From contig NZ_JAIVFS010000020.1 of NCBI RefSeq assembly GCF_020829645.1, positions 1-64,000 on the forward strand: a stretch of 64,000 nucleotides of DNA, read 5' to 3'. Each line of letters begins with the position of its first letter. Positions within the stretch are counted from its first letter, which is position 1. This document shows positions 52,482 through 61,142 of this stretch, piece by piece. This DNA is from Nostoc mirabile CHAB5784. Its GTDB lineage: Bacteria > Cyanobacteriota > Cyanobacteriia > Cyanobacteriales > Nostocaceae. The translations under genes and the position numbers were made by a program. The notes under the pieces are model-generated. The model did not search any database, was not told the origin of the DNA, and saw only the letters and a program-made list of their open reading frames with translations.

Positions 52482-53948
52482 ATGTTTGATGCTCTATCTG
52501 ACCGTTTAGAAGCCGCCTGGAAAAAACTACGGGGACAGGACAAAATTTCTCAATCCAACATTCAAGATGCATTGCGCGAAGTGCGCCGCGCCTTGTTGGA
52601 AGCAGATGTCAATCTCCAGGTAGTCAAAGATTTTATTAGCGAAGTCGAAGCCAAGGCACAGGGAGCCGAGGTGATTACCGGCGTGCGACCCGATCAACAG
52701 TTCATCAAAATTGTTCACGATGAACTGGTGCAGGTGATGGGAGACGAAAATGTTCCCATCGCAGAAGCCCAGGAACAGCCTACTATTGTGCTAATGGCTG
52801 GGTTGCAAGGTACTGGTAAAACCACAGCTACCGCTAAGTTAGCCTTACATCTGAGAAAATTAGATCGTAGCTGCTTGTTGGTGGCGACAGACGTATATCG
52901 CCCAGCAGCGATCGACCAGTTGGTGACATTGGGTAAGCAAATTGATGTACCAGTATTTGAACTAGGAAGCGACGCAGATCCCGTAGAAATTGCAAGGCAA
53001 GGTGTAGAACGCGCCAAGGCAGAAGGTGTAAATACAGTAATTATTGATACTGCTGGACGCCTGCAAATTGACGAAGATATGATGGCGGAATTAGCCCGCA
53101 TCAAAGCAACTGTCCAACCCCATGAAACTCTGTTGGTGGTGGACGCGATGACTGGTCAAGAGGCAGCGAATCTTACCCGCACCTTCCATGAGCAAATCGG
53201 AATTACTGGGGCGATTCTCACTAAGATGGATGGTGATAGCCGTGGTGGTGCAGCGCTTTCGGTGCGAAAGATTTCGGGAGCGCCGATTAAGTTTGTGGGC
53301 GTGGGTGAGAAAGTCGAGGCACTGCAACCGTTTTATCCCGATCGCATGGCATCCCGAATTCTGGGAATGGGCGATGTGCTGACCCTGGTAGAAAAAGCCC
53401 AAGAAGAGTTTGATTTAGCCGATGCTGAGAAAATGCAGGAGAAGATTTTGTCAGCGAAGTTTGACTTTACTGACTTTCTCAAGCAGTTGCGGATGCTGAA
53501 GAACATGGGATCTCTGGGAGGCTTCATCAAGATGATTCCAGGGATGAACAAGCTCTCAGACGATCAGCTCAAGCAGGGAGAAACCCAGCTGAAACGCTGT
53601 GAGGCGATGATTAACTCCATGACTCGCCAAGAACGCCACGACCCTGATTTATTAGCCAGTTCTCCCAGTCGGCGGCGGCGGATTGCTGCTGGCTCCGGCT
53701 ATAGAGAGTCAGATGTGACTAAACTGGTAGGTGATTTCCAAAAAATGCGATCGCTCATGCAGCAAATGAGTCAAGGTGGCTTCCCTGGAATGCCGGGAAT
53801 GTTCGGCGGTGGCGGCATGGGCAACGCCTTCGCAGGCGCAGGCAATCGTCCCCCAGCCCCAGGATGGCGGGGTTATGGCGGTGATGCCACAGGCACGAAA
53901 AAGAAAAAAACCAAAGATAAAAAGAAAAAAGGCTTCGGTAATCTTTAG
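52482..53948 (+). CDS. ffh: Signal recognition particle protein Ffh
   Basis: This 488-residue GTPase binds the SRP RNA and targets nascent membrane proteins. It has an N-domain helix bundle (1-100), a G-domain with GLQGTGKT (107-114), DVYRPAA, DTAGRLQ and TKMDGDSRGG, and a methionine-rich M-domain (about 300-430) followed by a glycine/methionine-rich stretch and a lysine-rich tail. The order ffh-rpsP-KH-phoH is the usual cyanobacterial arrangement. The C-terminal GGGGMGNAF segment is typical for the phylum. Confidence 0.97.
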   Translation: MFDALSDRLEAAWKKLRGQDKISQSNIQDALREVRRALLEADVNLQVVKDFISEVEAKAQGAEVITGVRPDQQFIKIVHDELVQVMGDENVPIAEAQEQPTIVLMAGLQGTGKTTATAKLALHLRKLDRSCLLVATDVYRPAAIDQLVTLGKQIDVPVFELGSDADPVEIARQGVERAKAEGVNTVIIDTAGRLQIDEDMMAELARIKATVQPHETLLVVDAMTGQEAANLTRTFHEQIGITGAILTKMDGDSRGGAALSVRKISGAPIKFVGVGEKVEALQPFYPDRMASRILGMGDVLTLVEKAQEEFDLADAEKMQEKILSAKFDFTDFLKQLRMLKNMGSLGGFIKMIPGMNKLSDDQLKQGETQLKRCEAMINSMTRQERHDPDLLASSPSRRRRIAAGSGYRESDVTKLVGDFQKMRSLMQQMSQGGFPGMPGMFGGGGMGNAFAGAGNRPPAPGWRGYGGDATGTKKKKTKDKKKKGFGNL

Positions 53949-53983
53949 TCATTGGGCATTGGGCATGGGGCATTGATAATTTG

Positions 53984-54050
53984 CTAATGACTAATGACTA
54001 ATGACTAATGACTAATGACTAACGACTAATGACTAATGACTAACGACTAA
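53984..54050. repeat. Heptanucleotide repeat ctaatga, about nine units
   Basis: An almost perfect array of ctaatga units (two with ctaacga) lies between ffh and rpsP. This is the longest heptamer array in the window. Confidence 0.9.
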
Positions 54051-54125
54051 TAGCACCAAATGCTAGACGAGTGCTAAAATTAGCATTTCGGCATACTTAC
54101 CAATTAGGAGAATGATTCTTCAACC

Positions 54126-54392
54126 ATGATCAAACTGCGCTTGAAGCGATTCGGTAAAAAGCGGGAAGCAAGTTACCGCATTGTCGCCATTAACAACCTC
54201 GCTCGCCGCGATGGCCGTCCCCTAGAAGAATTGGGATTCTATAACCCCAGAACCGATGAAGTGCGACTAGACGTTCCCGGCATCGTCAAGCGACTACAAC
54301 AAGGCGCTCAACCCACTGACACCGTCCGTCGCATTTTAGTAAAAGCCAATGTTTTTGAACAGGTCAGTGCCACACCTACAGCCGCATCATAA
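54126..54392 (+). CDS. rpsP: 30S ribosomal protein S16
   Basis: This 88-residue ribosomal protein begins [21 protein letters not shown], with [15 protein letters not shown] and [12 protein letters not shown] following. It is a core assembly protein of the small subunit. An aggag motif precedes the ATG. Downstream the KH-domain gene starts within its last codons. Confidence 0.97.
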   Translation: MIKLRLKRFGKKREASYRIVAINNLARRDGRPLEELGFYNPRTDEVRLDVPGIVKRLQQGAQPTDTVRRILVKANVFEQVSATPTAAS

Positions 54393-54789
54393 TTCCGGAA
54401 CAGTATCCCCAACAGCTAGTCCCAACTATGTTGGGCTGGTTCGGTTTTTAGTGCAGCCGTTTTTGGAATCTCCAGAGACTTTAAGCGTCGATTGTGAAAT
54501 TTCTCAAGCCCTCAACCGGGCTTGGATTCGCATCGCCTTTGAAAGCACAGATAAAGGGAAAGTGTTTGGTCGAGGGGGACGCAATATTCAGGCGATTCGT
54601 ACAGTAATTGCCGCAGCCGCAGCCGCTACTGGGCAATCAGTATATCTGGATATCTACGGCAGCACTACGCCGGGCCGCGAGGGTATGTCTTTTGATGAAG
54701 AGACAGAAGAGCGATCGCCACCGCCGACTAGAAGAGAACCGCGTGGAAATGATGGGCCTAAACCCATTGTTAAACCCCGTCTCCGCTAG
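54349..54789 (+). CDS. KH-domain RNA-binding protein
   Basis: This 146-residue protein has a single KH fold with [19 protein letters not shown] and the GxxG loop in [16 protein letters not shown], followed by a disordered C-terminus rich in Pro/Arg/Glu. It is the cyanobacterial KhpA/YlqC-like protein that regularly follows rpsP. The ATG at 54349 overlaps rpsP by 44 bases. No later ATG exists before the domain, but a non-ATG start after the rpsP stop is possible. The N-terminal 18 residues are therefore uncertain. Confidence 0.85.
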   Translation: MFLNRSVPHLQPHHNSGTVSPTASPNYVGLVRFLVQPFLESPETLSVDCEISQALNRAWIRIAFESTDKGKVFGRGGRNIQAIRTVIAAAAAATGQSVYLDIYGSTTPGREGMSFDEETEERSPPPTRREPRGNDGPKPIVKPRLR

Positions 54790-54894
54790 GTTGAAACTAG
54801 GAGCAAGTCTGAGCGGTTGTGGTTACCTCCGCTCAGAATTTTTATAAAGATGGAAAGTAGCAAAAAGATTTTTGGATCTTTTTTTGAACTCTTC

Positions 54895-54951
54895 ACCGAA
54901 GAGGCAGGGGAGCAGGGGGCAGGGGGCAGGGGGTAGGGGGCAGGGAGAAAA
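54895..54951. repeat. G-rich dispersed repeat
   Basis: A ggcaggggagcagggggcag type purine tract with repeated agggggc units is related to the G-rich arm at 24144. It may form G-quadruplex-like structure. No gene. Confidence 0.65.
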
Positions 54952-55140
54952 ATAATGGAATTACCCTGCCACAAGGGTTAGAGAGCAACTAAATTTATTT
55001 ATGCCAAAAGTAAAAGTATTTATTTCGAGATGTGTAACATGAGAAATAATACGTCCTTACTTTCAGCAGCCCTACATTCATGTATGGGGATTCCCCCCCT
55101 ATTCCCCGCAAGAACTGCCCCTTTTCCTCTTTTTGACCAG

Positions 55141-55387
55141 TAGGGGCGTACAACTGTACATTGGTGTCAACTTTTGCCTTGGCGAATGGAATTCGCGGCT
55201 ACACAAACTCTCGTCCACCTCCGTGGACTAATACAAAATCAAAGATTTTTAACCCACGGAGGTGGGTAAAGTCTCGTGTAGACAAGCCAGTGCGTTGGGC
55301 GGCGAGCCACTCTTGTTGCAACTGGCGTGCGGTTTATAACCGCCCTTTTAACGTTAAGTTGACACGCATGACAACTGTATGCCCCTA
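55141..55387. mobile_element. MITE-like element with taggggc ends
   Basis: Imperfect inverted ends, taggggcgtacaactgtaca (from 55141) and tgacaactgtatgcccct (to about 55387), enclose the 'cctccgtggacta ... tttttaaccca' tract also present at 39062-39205. A CAG may flank both sides. It is non-coding. Confidence 0.6.
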
Positions 55388-55507
55388 CAGCCAATTCATT
55401 TGTTGCAAAGATTTTTCCAAAATGTAAGTAATAAAAGCGTAATTTCGCCAAGAGCGAAAAAACATTAACCTTTGTCAAACACAGATCCTCACCAATTAAG
55501 AAATACT

Positions 55508-56461
55508 ATGGCAGGTGCCTTAACAATTCAGCTGCCCAATATTCCCAGTGCGATCGCTCTTGGAGGAGATGGAGAAGAAAATCTCAAAATCCTATCTCGG
55601 CAAACAGGAGCCACTTTAGTGCTACGCGGACAGGAATTAGTGATTTCTGGTACCGAAGGGCAAATTGATCTGGCTTCTCGATTAGTGCGATCGCTTGAAG
55701 ACCTCTGGATTAAAGGCAATACTATTTCCAGTGCCGATATTTTAACAGCTCGTCAAGCCATAGATAGCGATCGGCAAGGGGAACTGCAAGATTTACAGCG
55801 AAATGTCCTCGCCAAAAGTCGCCGGGGTGAAGAAGTTCGTGCCAAAACCTTCCGCCAGCGTCAATATATTGATGCACTCCGTAGACGTGATCTTACCTTT
55901 GGTATTGGGCCTGCTGGTACTGGTAAGACTTATCTCGCTGTTGTTGTCGCCGTGCAAGCACTCCTTGCTAACCAGTTCGAAAAGCTAATTTTAACTCGCC
56001 CTGCCGTCGAAGCTGGTGAAAAACTCGGTTTTTTGCCTGGAGACTTACAACAGAAAGTTAATCCTTATCTTCGCCCACTTTACGATGCTATTTATGAATT
56101 TATCGACCCCGAAAAAGTACCCAGCTTAATGGAACGCGGTGTGATTGAAGTCGCACCACTCGCTTATATGCGGGGACGCACCCTCAATAACGCCTTTGTA
56201 ATTGTGGATGAAGCGCAAAATACTACACCCGCTCAGATGAAAATGGTTTTGACTCGTTTGGGCTTCCGTTCTCGGATGGTGATTACAGGCGACATGACAC
56301 AAACTGATTTGCCACTTCACCAACAATCTGGTTTAGGAGTGGCTTTACAAATTTTAAAACACGTTGAAGGCATTGCCTTTTGCGAATTTTCCCAAAAAGA
56401 TGTCGTGCGCCATCCTTTAGTTCAGCGCATTGTTGCTGCTTATGAACAATACGAAAAATAG
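55508..56461 (+). CDS. phoH: PhoH-family ATPase
   Basis: This 317-residue protein has an N-terminal KH-like region (about 1-70), then the PhoH NTPase with Walker A GPAGTGKT (134-141), Walker B FVIVDEAQN and VITGDMTQ, and the conserved LILTRPAVEAGEKLGFLPG. PhoH-like proteins combine nucleic-acid binding and ATPase activity, and are linked to RNA metabolism and ribosome assembly. The ATG at 55508 gives the usual start MAGALTIQLP. A TTG at 55472 opens 12 codons earlier and is less likely. Confidence 0.92.
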   Translation: MAGALTIQLPNIPSAIALGGDGEENLKILSRQTGATLVLRGQELVISGTEGQIDLASRLVRSLEDLWIKGNTISSADILTARQAIDSDRQGELQDLQRNVLAKSRRGEEVRAKTFRQRQYIDALRRRDLTFGIGPAGTGKTYLAVVVAVQALLANQFEKLILTRPAVEAGEKLGFLPGDLQQKVNPYLRPLYDAIYEFIDPEKVPSLMERGVIEVAPLAYMRGRTLNNAFVIVDEAQNTTPAQMKMVLTRLGFRSRMVITGDMTQTDLPLHQQSGLGVALQILKHVEGIAFCEFSQKDVVRHPLVQRIVAAYEQYEK

Positions 56462-56524
56462 TCATTAGTCATTGGTCATTTGTCATTTGTTATTGGTCAA
56501 AAAACTGAGAAAGGATAGCAATTT

Positions 56525-56929
56525 ATGACTACTACTTTGAAAGAATTTTTAGCAGCTTGTGAGACTTTGGGAACTTTGCGTTTAATTGTTACTAGCAGCG
56601 CTGCTGTATTAGAAGCACGAGGCAAAATAGAAAAGTTATTTTATGCAGAATTGCCTAAAGGGAAGTATGCAAATATGCATACCGAGGGCTTTGAGTTTCA
56701 CTTGAATATGGACAAAATTACTCAGGTGAAATTTGAAACAGGTGAAGCGAAGAGGGGTAATTTTACAACCTATGCTATTCGGTTTTTAGATGATAAACAA
56801 GAACCTGCCTTAAGCCTGTTTTTGCAATGGGGTAAACCTGGCGAATATGAACCCGGTCAAGTAGAGGCTTGGCAAACTTTAAAGGATCAGTATGGGGATA
56901 TTTGGCAACCTTTACCAGCAGAAATTTAA
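56525..56929 (+). CDS. ChuX/HutX-like heme-utilisation family protein
   Basis: This 134-residue soluble protein has HTEGFEFHLNMDKITQVKFE, GNFTTYAIRFLD and SLFLQWGKPGEYEPGQVEAW, which I associate with the ChuX/HutX-like family found in cyanobacteria. Characterised ChuX proteins bind heme in the cytoplasm. The heme ligand cannot be assigned here. An aaagga motif precedes the ATG. The stop lies two bases from the convergent CcmK-type gene. The family assignment is from memory. Confidence 0.65.
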   Translation: MTTTLKEFLAACETLGTLRLIVTSSAAVLEARGKIEKLFYAELPKGKYANMHTEGFEFHLNMDKITQVKFETGEAKRGNFTTYAIRFLDDKQEPALSLFLQWGKPGEYEPGQVEAWQTLKDQYGDIWQPLPAEI

Positions 56930-56931
56930 AG

Positions 56932-57270
56932 CTAAACTGATAGGGGTGGAGGAAATCGGATATCTGCACTGAACTGCTCCACATTAATGCTGCGATGAAT
57001 CGGTAAAACATATTCTAAATTTTGGTGGGGGCGGGGAATAATATGATAAGAAATCACTTCGCCACCGTTAACTCGCAGCACCGCCTTTAATCCTGCTATC
57101 ACCGCCACATTCACTTCGCCTATAACCCCCCGAATTAACACAGTAATTCTTCCCAAATCAGTATTTTCATAACCAACAAGAGTGACGCGGGCAGCTTTAC
57201 ACATGGCATCTCCGACTTCCACTGCTGTGGGAACTCCATAAACTTCAATCATGCCTAGTGCCAATGTCAT
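56932..57270 (-). CDS. ccmK: CcmK-type carboxysome shell (BMC-domain) protein
   Basis: This 112-residue BMC-fold protein forms hexamers that tile the carboxysome facets. Conserved features are LGMIEVYGVPTAVEVGDAM, KAARVTLVGYE, RITVLIRG and ISYHIIPRPHQNLEYVLPI. The usual central pore loop KIGSG is replaced by TDLG around residues 36-40, and a 20-residue tail follows the domain. It is an isolated paralogue outside the main ccm operon, perhaps of CcmK3/K4/K6 type. It overlaps no neighbour but ends two bases from the ChuX-like gene. Confidence 0.85.
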   Translation of the reverse strand: MTLALGMIEVYGVPTAVEVGDAMCKAARVTLVGYENTDLGRITVLIRGVIGEVNVAVIAGLKAVLRVNGGEVISYHIIPRPHQNLEYVLPIHRSINVEQFSADIRFPPPLSV

Positions 57271-57767
57271 GCTGTCACCATAATTTAGGATTGTAGGGTT
57301 AAGTATCTTTAACTAGTTCCGTGGATTTAAGTCCCCCGGTTCAATAAAAATTTTGTTTTGTGTTGGGGTTAAATCCCCATTACAAAACAAAATTTACGAA
57401 AGCGTTGCGGGGCAAAGCCCATTACGAATTACGAATTACGAATTACGTTAGCGCAGCGTTAGCGACGCAGGAGCGTCATTACGAATTATTTAACTATGTT
57501 GGCTCCTGGCGATGGAAAATTAATGACTAAACAATATTTTCTAAGTGGATATCTAGTAGGATAATAAATAATAAATTAAGTGTATCATTATCCCATAGAT
57601 TAAGTAAATTGGCGCAAATAAAGTGAACTATAGAAAAAAATAAAACTCTATGATTAGCTTTTAGTAAGCGCTTTGTCGCTAAAGCGATGACTACAACTTT
57701 TAATTTTTTACACAAACTTACTTAATTTTTAATCGATAAAAAATAAACATTAAATATAAAACTACTA
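57271..57767. other. Intergenic region with palindromic repeats
   Basis: It contains a 'tttaagtccccc ... ggggttaaatcc' palindrome (about 57325-57381), inverted ttttgttttgt / acaaaacaaaa arms, aattacg heptamers (about 57422-57445) and a 'gcgttagcgacgcaggagcgtc' repeat. No gene is supported. Confidence 0.55.
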
Positions 57768-58565
57768 ATGCTTACAATGAAGGTAATTTGGAGTTTTTGC
57801 TTGCTGCTTTTATTCTTCCTGTGGGATGGTGAAGCTCTAGCAGGAGAGTTGTCTGAACGGTTAGCAAATTTTCCTCAATGGGAAAAATTAACTTCAGTAC
57901 AACCTGCTTCAGGTGATTTGGTTTACCCTGAATGGATGGCTGGTACTTGGCAAGTTACAAGTACTTTGGCAGATTTAGCTGCACCTTTAGCACCAGATAT
58001 CATAACACCAGGCTTTGAAGGTAATCGCCGACAATTAAATCAGCCTGTGAGTTTTGTAGTAAGATTTGTGAAAGAGCAACCATCTATTACTAAGTTAAAA
58101 ATATTACCTCAGATAGATGAAAAATCCCCTTTAGTAGCAGATAGAGCGTTTAATAGCTTGAATTTGGCAAGAGCTTATTTAGGGGATGAAGCTGTGTTAT
58201 TAGTCAAAGTAGATCCAGATTCACCTAATCGTCAGATTACGTTCTTGCGTAGCAGTCGCCAACTAGTTTCTATTGTGACTGCACGGGCTACAGAAACTAC
58301 CCCTGATGACAAATTCATTACTACAGAAGTGTTTCAACAACTATTCAAAGGCGATTCACGCCCTTATTTAAACTCTGTTGAATCTACCACCGCTTATCAT
58401 AAACTTCCAACAGCTAATCCGGCAATTGAGGCAGATCAAGTTACTGCTGTCTATCTTTCACCCCAAGATCCAGATTACTTTAAAGCTGGTTCTCGACCAG
58501 TTGCTCTCTATCGCTATCGGCTAGAATTTATCCCCGCACAAATGCCTACTACTCCAAAGGAGTGA
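57768..58565 (+). CDS. DUF6816-like secreted protein
   Basis: This 265-residue protein has a signal peptide (WSFCLLLLFFLWDGEALA, cleavage after ALA at about residue 25). The mature protein has YPEWMAGTWQVTSTL, FEGNRRQLNQPVSFVVRF and a C-terminal VALYRYRLEF strand, which I recall as the DUF6816 family, conserved in cyanobacteria and plastid-containing eukaryotes. It is probably in the thylakoid lumen or periplasm. A second ATG at 57777 is an equally plausible start. It precedes an ABC exporter by about 90 bases. Confidence 0.7.
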   Translation: MLTMKVIWSFCLLLLFFLWDGEALAGELSERLANFPQWEKLTSVQPASGDLVYPEWMAGTWQVTSTLADLAAPLAPDIITPGFEGNRRQLNQPVSFVVRFVKEQPSITKLKILPQIDEKSPLVADRAFNSLNLARAYLGDEAVLLVKVDPDSPNRQITFLRSSRQLVSIVTARATETTPDDKFITTEVFQQLFKGDSRPYLNSVESTTAYHKLPTANPAIEADQVTAVYLSPQDPDYFKAGSRPVALYRYRLEFIPAQMPTTPKE

Positions 58566-58653
58566 TTTAAACCTATAGCCCTTGACTACTTTGTAATACA
58601 TCTGTAGTATATAAATTCCAAGTTTACGATCGCGCTCTTGGACGGTGTGCATC

Positions 58654-60474
58654 ATGGCAAAATTTCGAGATATCGTCAATTACTTTCGCCCTTACTGGAA
58701 GTTGAGTGTTTTCAGTATTACAGCATCTAGCATTTACGAAGTTATTGATTTGGTTGTCCCTTATGCGATCGGGCAGATTTTAAACGTTTTGTCTAATCAA
58801 CCTTTGGATAAACCACTTCAAAGTGCGATCGCCAGTTTTTCTGACATCACCAATTACCCAGTTAATAAATCTCTATCTTTAGGAGTATTACTGGGTTTAA
58901 TATTCATTGTCACCGTAGTGAGAGCACCGACACAACCTTGGTTGACTGGTTGGTTTCACTGGGATATAACTCTCAGGGCGCGTCGAGATAAAACCGAAGC
59001 GGCGATCGCCAAAATTCTTACTCTCCCACTGGAATTTTATGACGAAAATAACCCCGGACGCATCGCCGGAAAAGTAGCTAGAGGTGTTGAGAACCACACT
59101 TGGGCGTATCCCGAAATCGCCGGACAGTTGATTCCTAAACTGGTTCGTGTATTGGGAATTTTTGTGTTTATTTTGGTGATTGAGTGGCGGATTGCGATTT
59201 TATATCTAATTTCCTTTGTAATCATTCTCAGCTTCAGCTTGAAGAAATTACAGCAGTTAATTCGGTACGAAAGTGGTGTGGATAAATATGCAGAGGACAC
59301 CGAAAGCCGCACTTCCGAATTGATCACCAATATCAAAACGGTAAAAGCATTTGCTACAGAATCTAGGGAACTGAAACGGCAAAAGCAACGTTTGGATCGT
59401 GAACTAACGGTGCTTGATTATCGCATCCACAAAGGTTATACGATACTGTTTACTTGGCAAAAAACTGTAATTCAGTTTTGTGTGTTTGCAATTCTGGGTT
59501 TGACTTTAGCAGCAACAGTAAATGGGCGAATTTCTCTTGGTCACTTTGTCATGACTTTAACTCTTTCTAGCATGGCTTATGCCGAATTAGAACCTATTAG
59601 TAACTTGGCAGAAGTTTTTGCCCGTCGTTATTCTTCTATGCTGCGGTTTCACGAATTTCTCCAAGAGCCAACTCCATCTGATTGTGCTAGTCTTTTAGAA
59701 GAAAGTAACCAGACAGAATCACCTTATAAATTTACTGGAAAACTTGAGTTGTCGCACCTCAGTTTTGGATATGATGCCAAGCGTCAAGTTTTACAAGATA
59801 TTAACTTGTTGATTGAGCCATACCAAACAGTAGCATTAGTGGGGCGTTCCGGTTCTGGTAAGTCTACTTTAGTGAAATTGCTGTTGCGATATTTTGAACC
59901 TCAAGAAGGTCAAATTCTGATTGATGGTCAAGATATTCGCACTTTGGATGTGGGTAAGTATAGACGAAGGCTAGCGATCGTTCACCAAGAAGTAGACGTT
60001 TTCAACGGTACTATATTGGATAATCTCACCTACGGCAGAGCAAATGCTAGTTTGGAGCAGGTTCAAGAAGCCTGTAGAATTGCCAGAGTCGATGAAGTAG
60101 TGCAGCACTTACCCAAAGGTTATTACACCGTCGTGGGAGAACGAGGTGTCAGGCTATCTGGAGGACAAAGACAACGCTTGGGAATTGCTAGGGCGTTGTT
60201 AGTAGAACCAGACGTACTGATTTTTGACGAAGCTACCTCTAGTTTAGATTATGAGTCTGAGCGTTCAATTCAGCTAGCGATGCGATCGATTCAGGGTACT
60301 TGCACCACCATTGTTATTGCTCACCGTCTAAGTACAGTGCGGGAAGCCGATAAAATTGTGGTTTTGGAGCAAGGAAAGATTGTAGAAGTGGGTAGCCACG
60401 ATGAACTCTTGCGTCACGAGGGTATTTACCGCCGCTTGCACTCCCTGCAAGAAACAGGAGAACTCCTGAGTTAG
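58654..60474 (+). CDS. ABC exporter, fused permease and ATPase
   Basis: This 606-residue half-transporter has six predicted membrane helices in residues 15-320, then an ATPase with Walker A GRSGSGKST (397-405), signature LSGGQRQR, Walker B VLIFDEATSSLD and H-loop AHRLST. It is of the MsbA/heterodimeric exporter type, without a peptidase domain. The ATG at 58654 is preferred over a GTG at 58645. It is only moderately similar to the exporter at 15689, so the two are not a recent duplication. Its substrate is unknown. Confidence 0.9.
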   Translation: MAKFRDIVNYFRPYWKLSVFSITASSIYEVIDLVVPYAIGQILNVLSNQPLDKPLQSAIASFSDITNYPVNKSLSLGVLLGLIFIVTVVRAPTQPWLTGWFHWDITLRARRDKTEAAIAKILTLPLEFYDENNPGRIAGKVARGVENHTWAYPEIAGQLIPKLVRVLGIFVFILVIEWRIAILYLISFVIILSFSLKKLQQLIRYESGVDKYAEDTESRTSELITNIKTVKAFATESRELKRQKQRLDRELTVLDYRIHKGYTILFTWQKTVIQFCVFAILGLTLAATVNGRISLGHFVMTLTLSSMAYAELEPISNLAEVFARRYSSMLRFHEFLQEPTPSDCASLLEESNQTESPYKFTGKLELSHLSFGYDAKRQVLQDINLLIEPYQTVALVGRSGSGKSTLVKLLLRYFEPQEGQILIDGQDIRTLDVGKYRRRLAIVHQEVDVFNGTILDNLTYGRANASLEQVQEACRIARVDEVVQHLPKGYYTVVGERGVRLSGGQRQRLGIARALLVEPDVLIFDEATSSLDYESERSIQLAMRSIQGTCTTIVIAHRLSTVREADKIVVLEQGKIVEVGSHDELLRHEGIYRRLHSLQETGELLS

Positions 60475-60555
60475 GGGACATACACATTTTGGATTTTAGA
60501 TTGACTCCACGAATCAATACGCTTGGGTTAAGGCTAAAAAATAAAACTAGTGTAG

Positions 60556-60826
60556 TAGGACTTACGCAAAAATACACGCTATAGGGCAATACGCTTGGGT
60601 TAAGGCTAGGACTCTTTTTTTTAACGAACCTTATTAGGCGCAGAGAAGCCAGTGCGCCCTTGCGGTTAAGAGACTTGAAGCAACTGGCGCGACACAGAGA
60701 GAAGAGAGAAGAGAGAGAAGAGAGAGAAGGAAAAATTGCTTAACTGAACTGTATTGCGCTATAGGGGCAATTCATGAATTGCCCCTACGTGAAATAAGGG
60801 TTTCGGCTATTGTTTGCGTAAGTCCT
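60556..60826. mobile_element. MITE family B, inserted in family A copy 3
   Basis: Inverted ends aggacttacgcaaa (60557-60570) and tttgcgtaagtcct (60813-60826) are perfect over 14 bases. The direct repeat gtgtag flanks it (60550-60555 and 60827-60832), and the uninterrupted family A copy has this hexamer once. Its interior holds family A copy 4 and a 26-bp perfect palindrome at 60762-60787. Confidence 0.85.
60587..60756. mobile_element. MITE, family A copy 4, nested in family B
   Basis: Ends caatacgcttgggttaag (60587-60604) and cttaactgaactgtattg (60739-60756) match at 14 of 18. The exact 10-bp repeat cgctataggg flanks it (60577-60586 and 60757-60766). Its purine-rich interior resembles copy 2 at 51881 rather than copies 1 and 3, so two subfamilies exist. 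Confidence 0.88.
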
Positions 60827-60938
60827 GTGTAGGTTGGGTTGAGGAACGAAACCCAACCTTATCAAGCCTTTGTTGGATAACACGAATGTTCAACCCAACG
60901 TAGCATTCTTCTTAACCCAAGCGTATTGCTCCACGAAT

Positions 60939-61142
60939 CAATCAGCTTGATTAAATCGGCCTTATTGACAACACAATAAAGTCGATTTTTTTCTAATTGT
61001 CCCCAACAGTATTTGGTACAAAAATCGAAATTCTAAGCCACCAGTCATGATGTATACAATATGTGATAATAGATTTTAAGTAAAAATCATTGTCTACTGA
61101 ATTCTGCCCGCTCAGTAATCGAAGTTTTCTCATAACAAAAAA
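60939..61142. other. Intergenic, nothing recognised
   Basis: AT-rich sequence before the convergent end of the leftward gene. No repeat, hairpin or gene is supported. Confidence 0.35.

Larger units (their letters stand above)
60515..60928. mobile_element. MITE, family A copy 3, interrupted by two nested elements
   Basis: Perfect 18-bp inverted ends caatacgcttgggttaag (60515-60532) and cttaacccaagcgtattg (60911-60928), with the exact 10-bp duplication ctccacgaat (60505-60514 and 60929-60938). Its interior, apart from the insertion at 60556-60826, matches the reverse complement of copy 1 (35003-35139). Confidence 0.9.
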
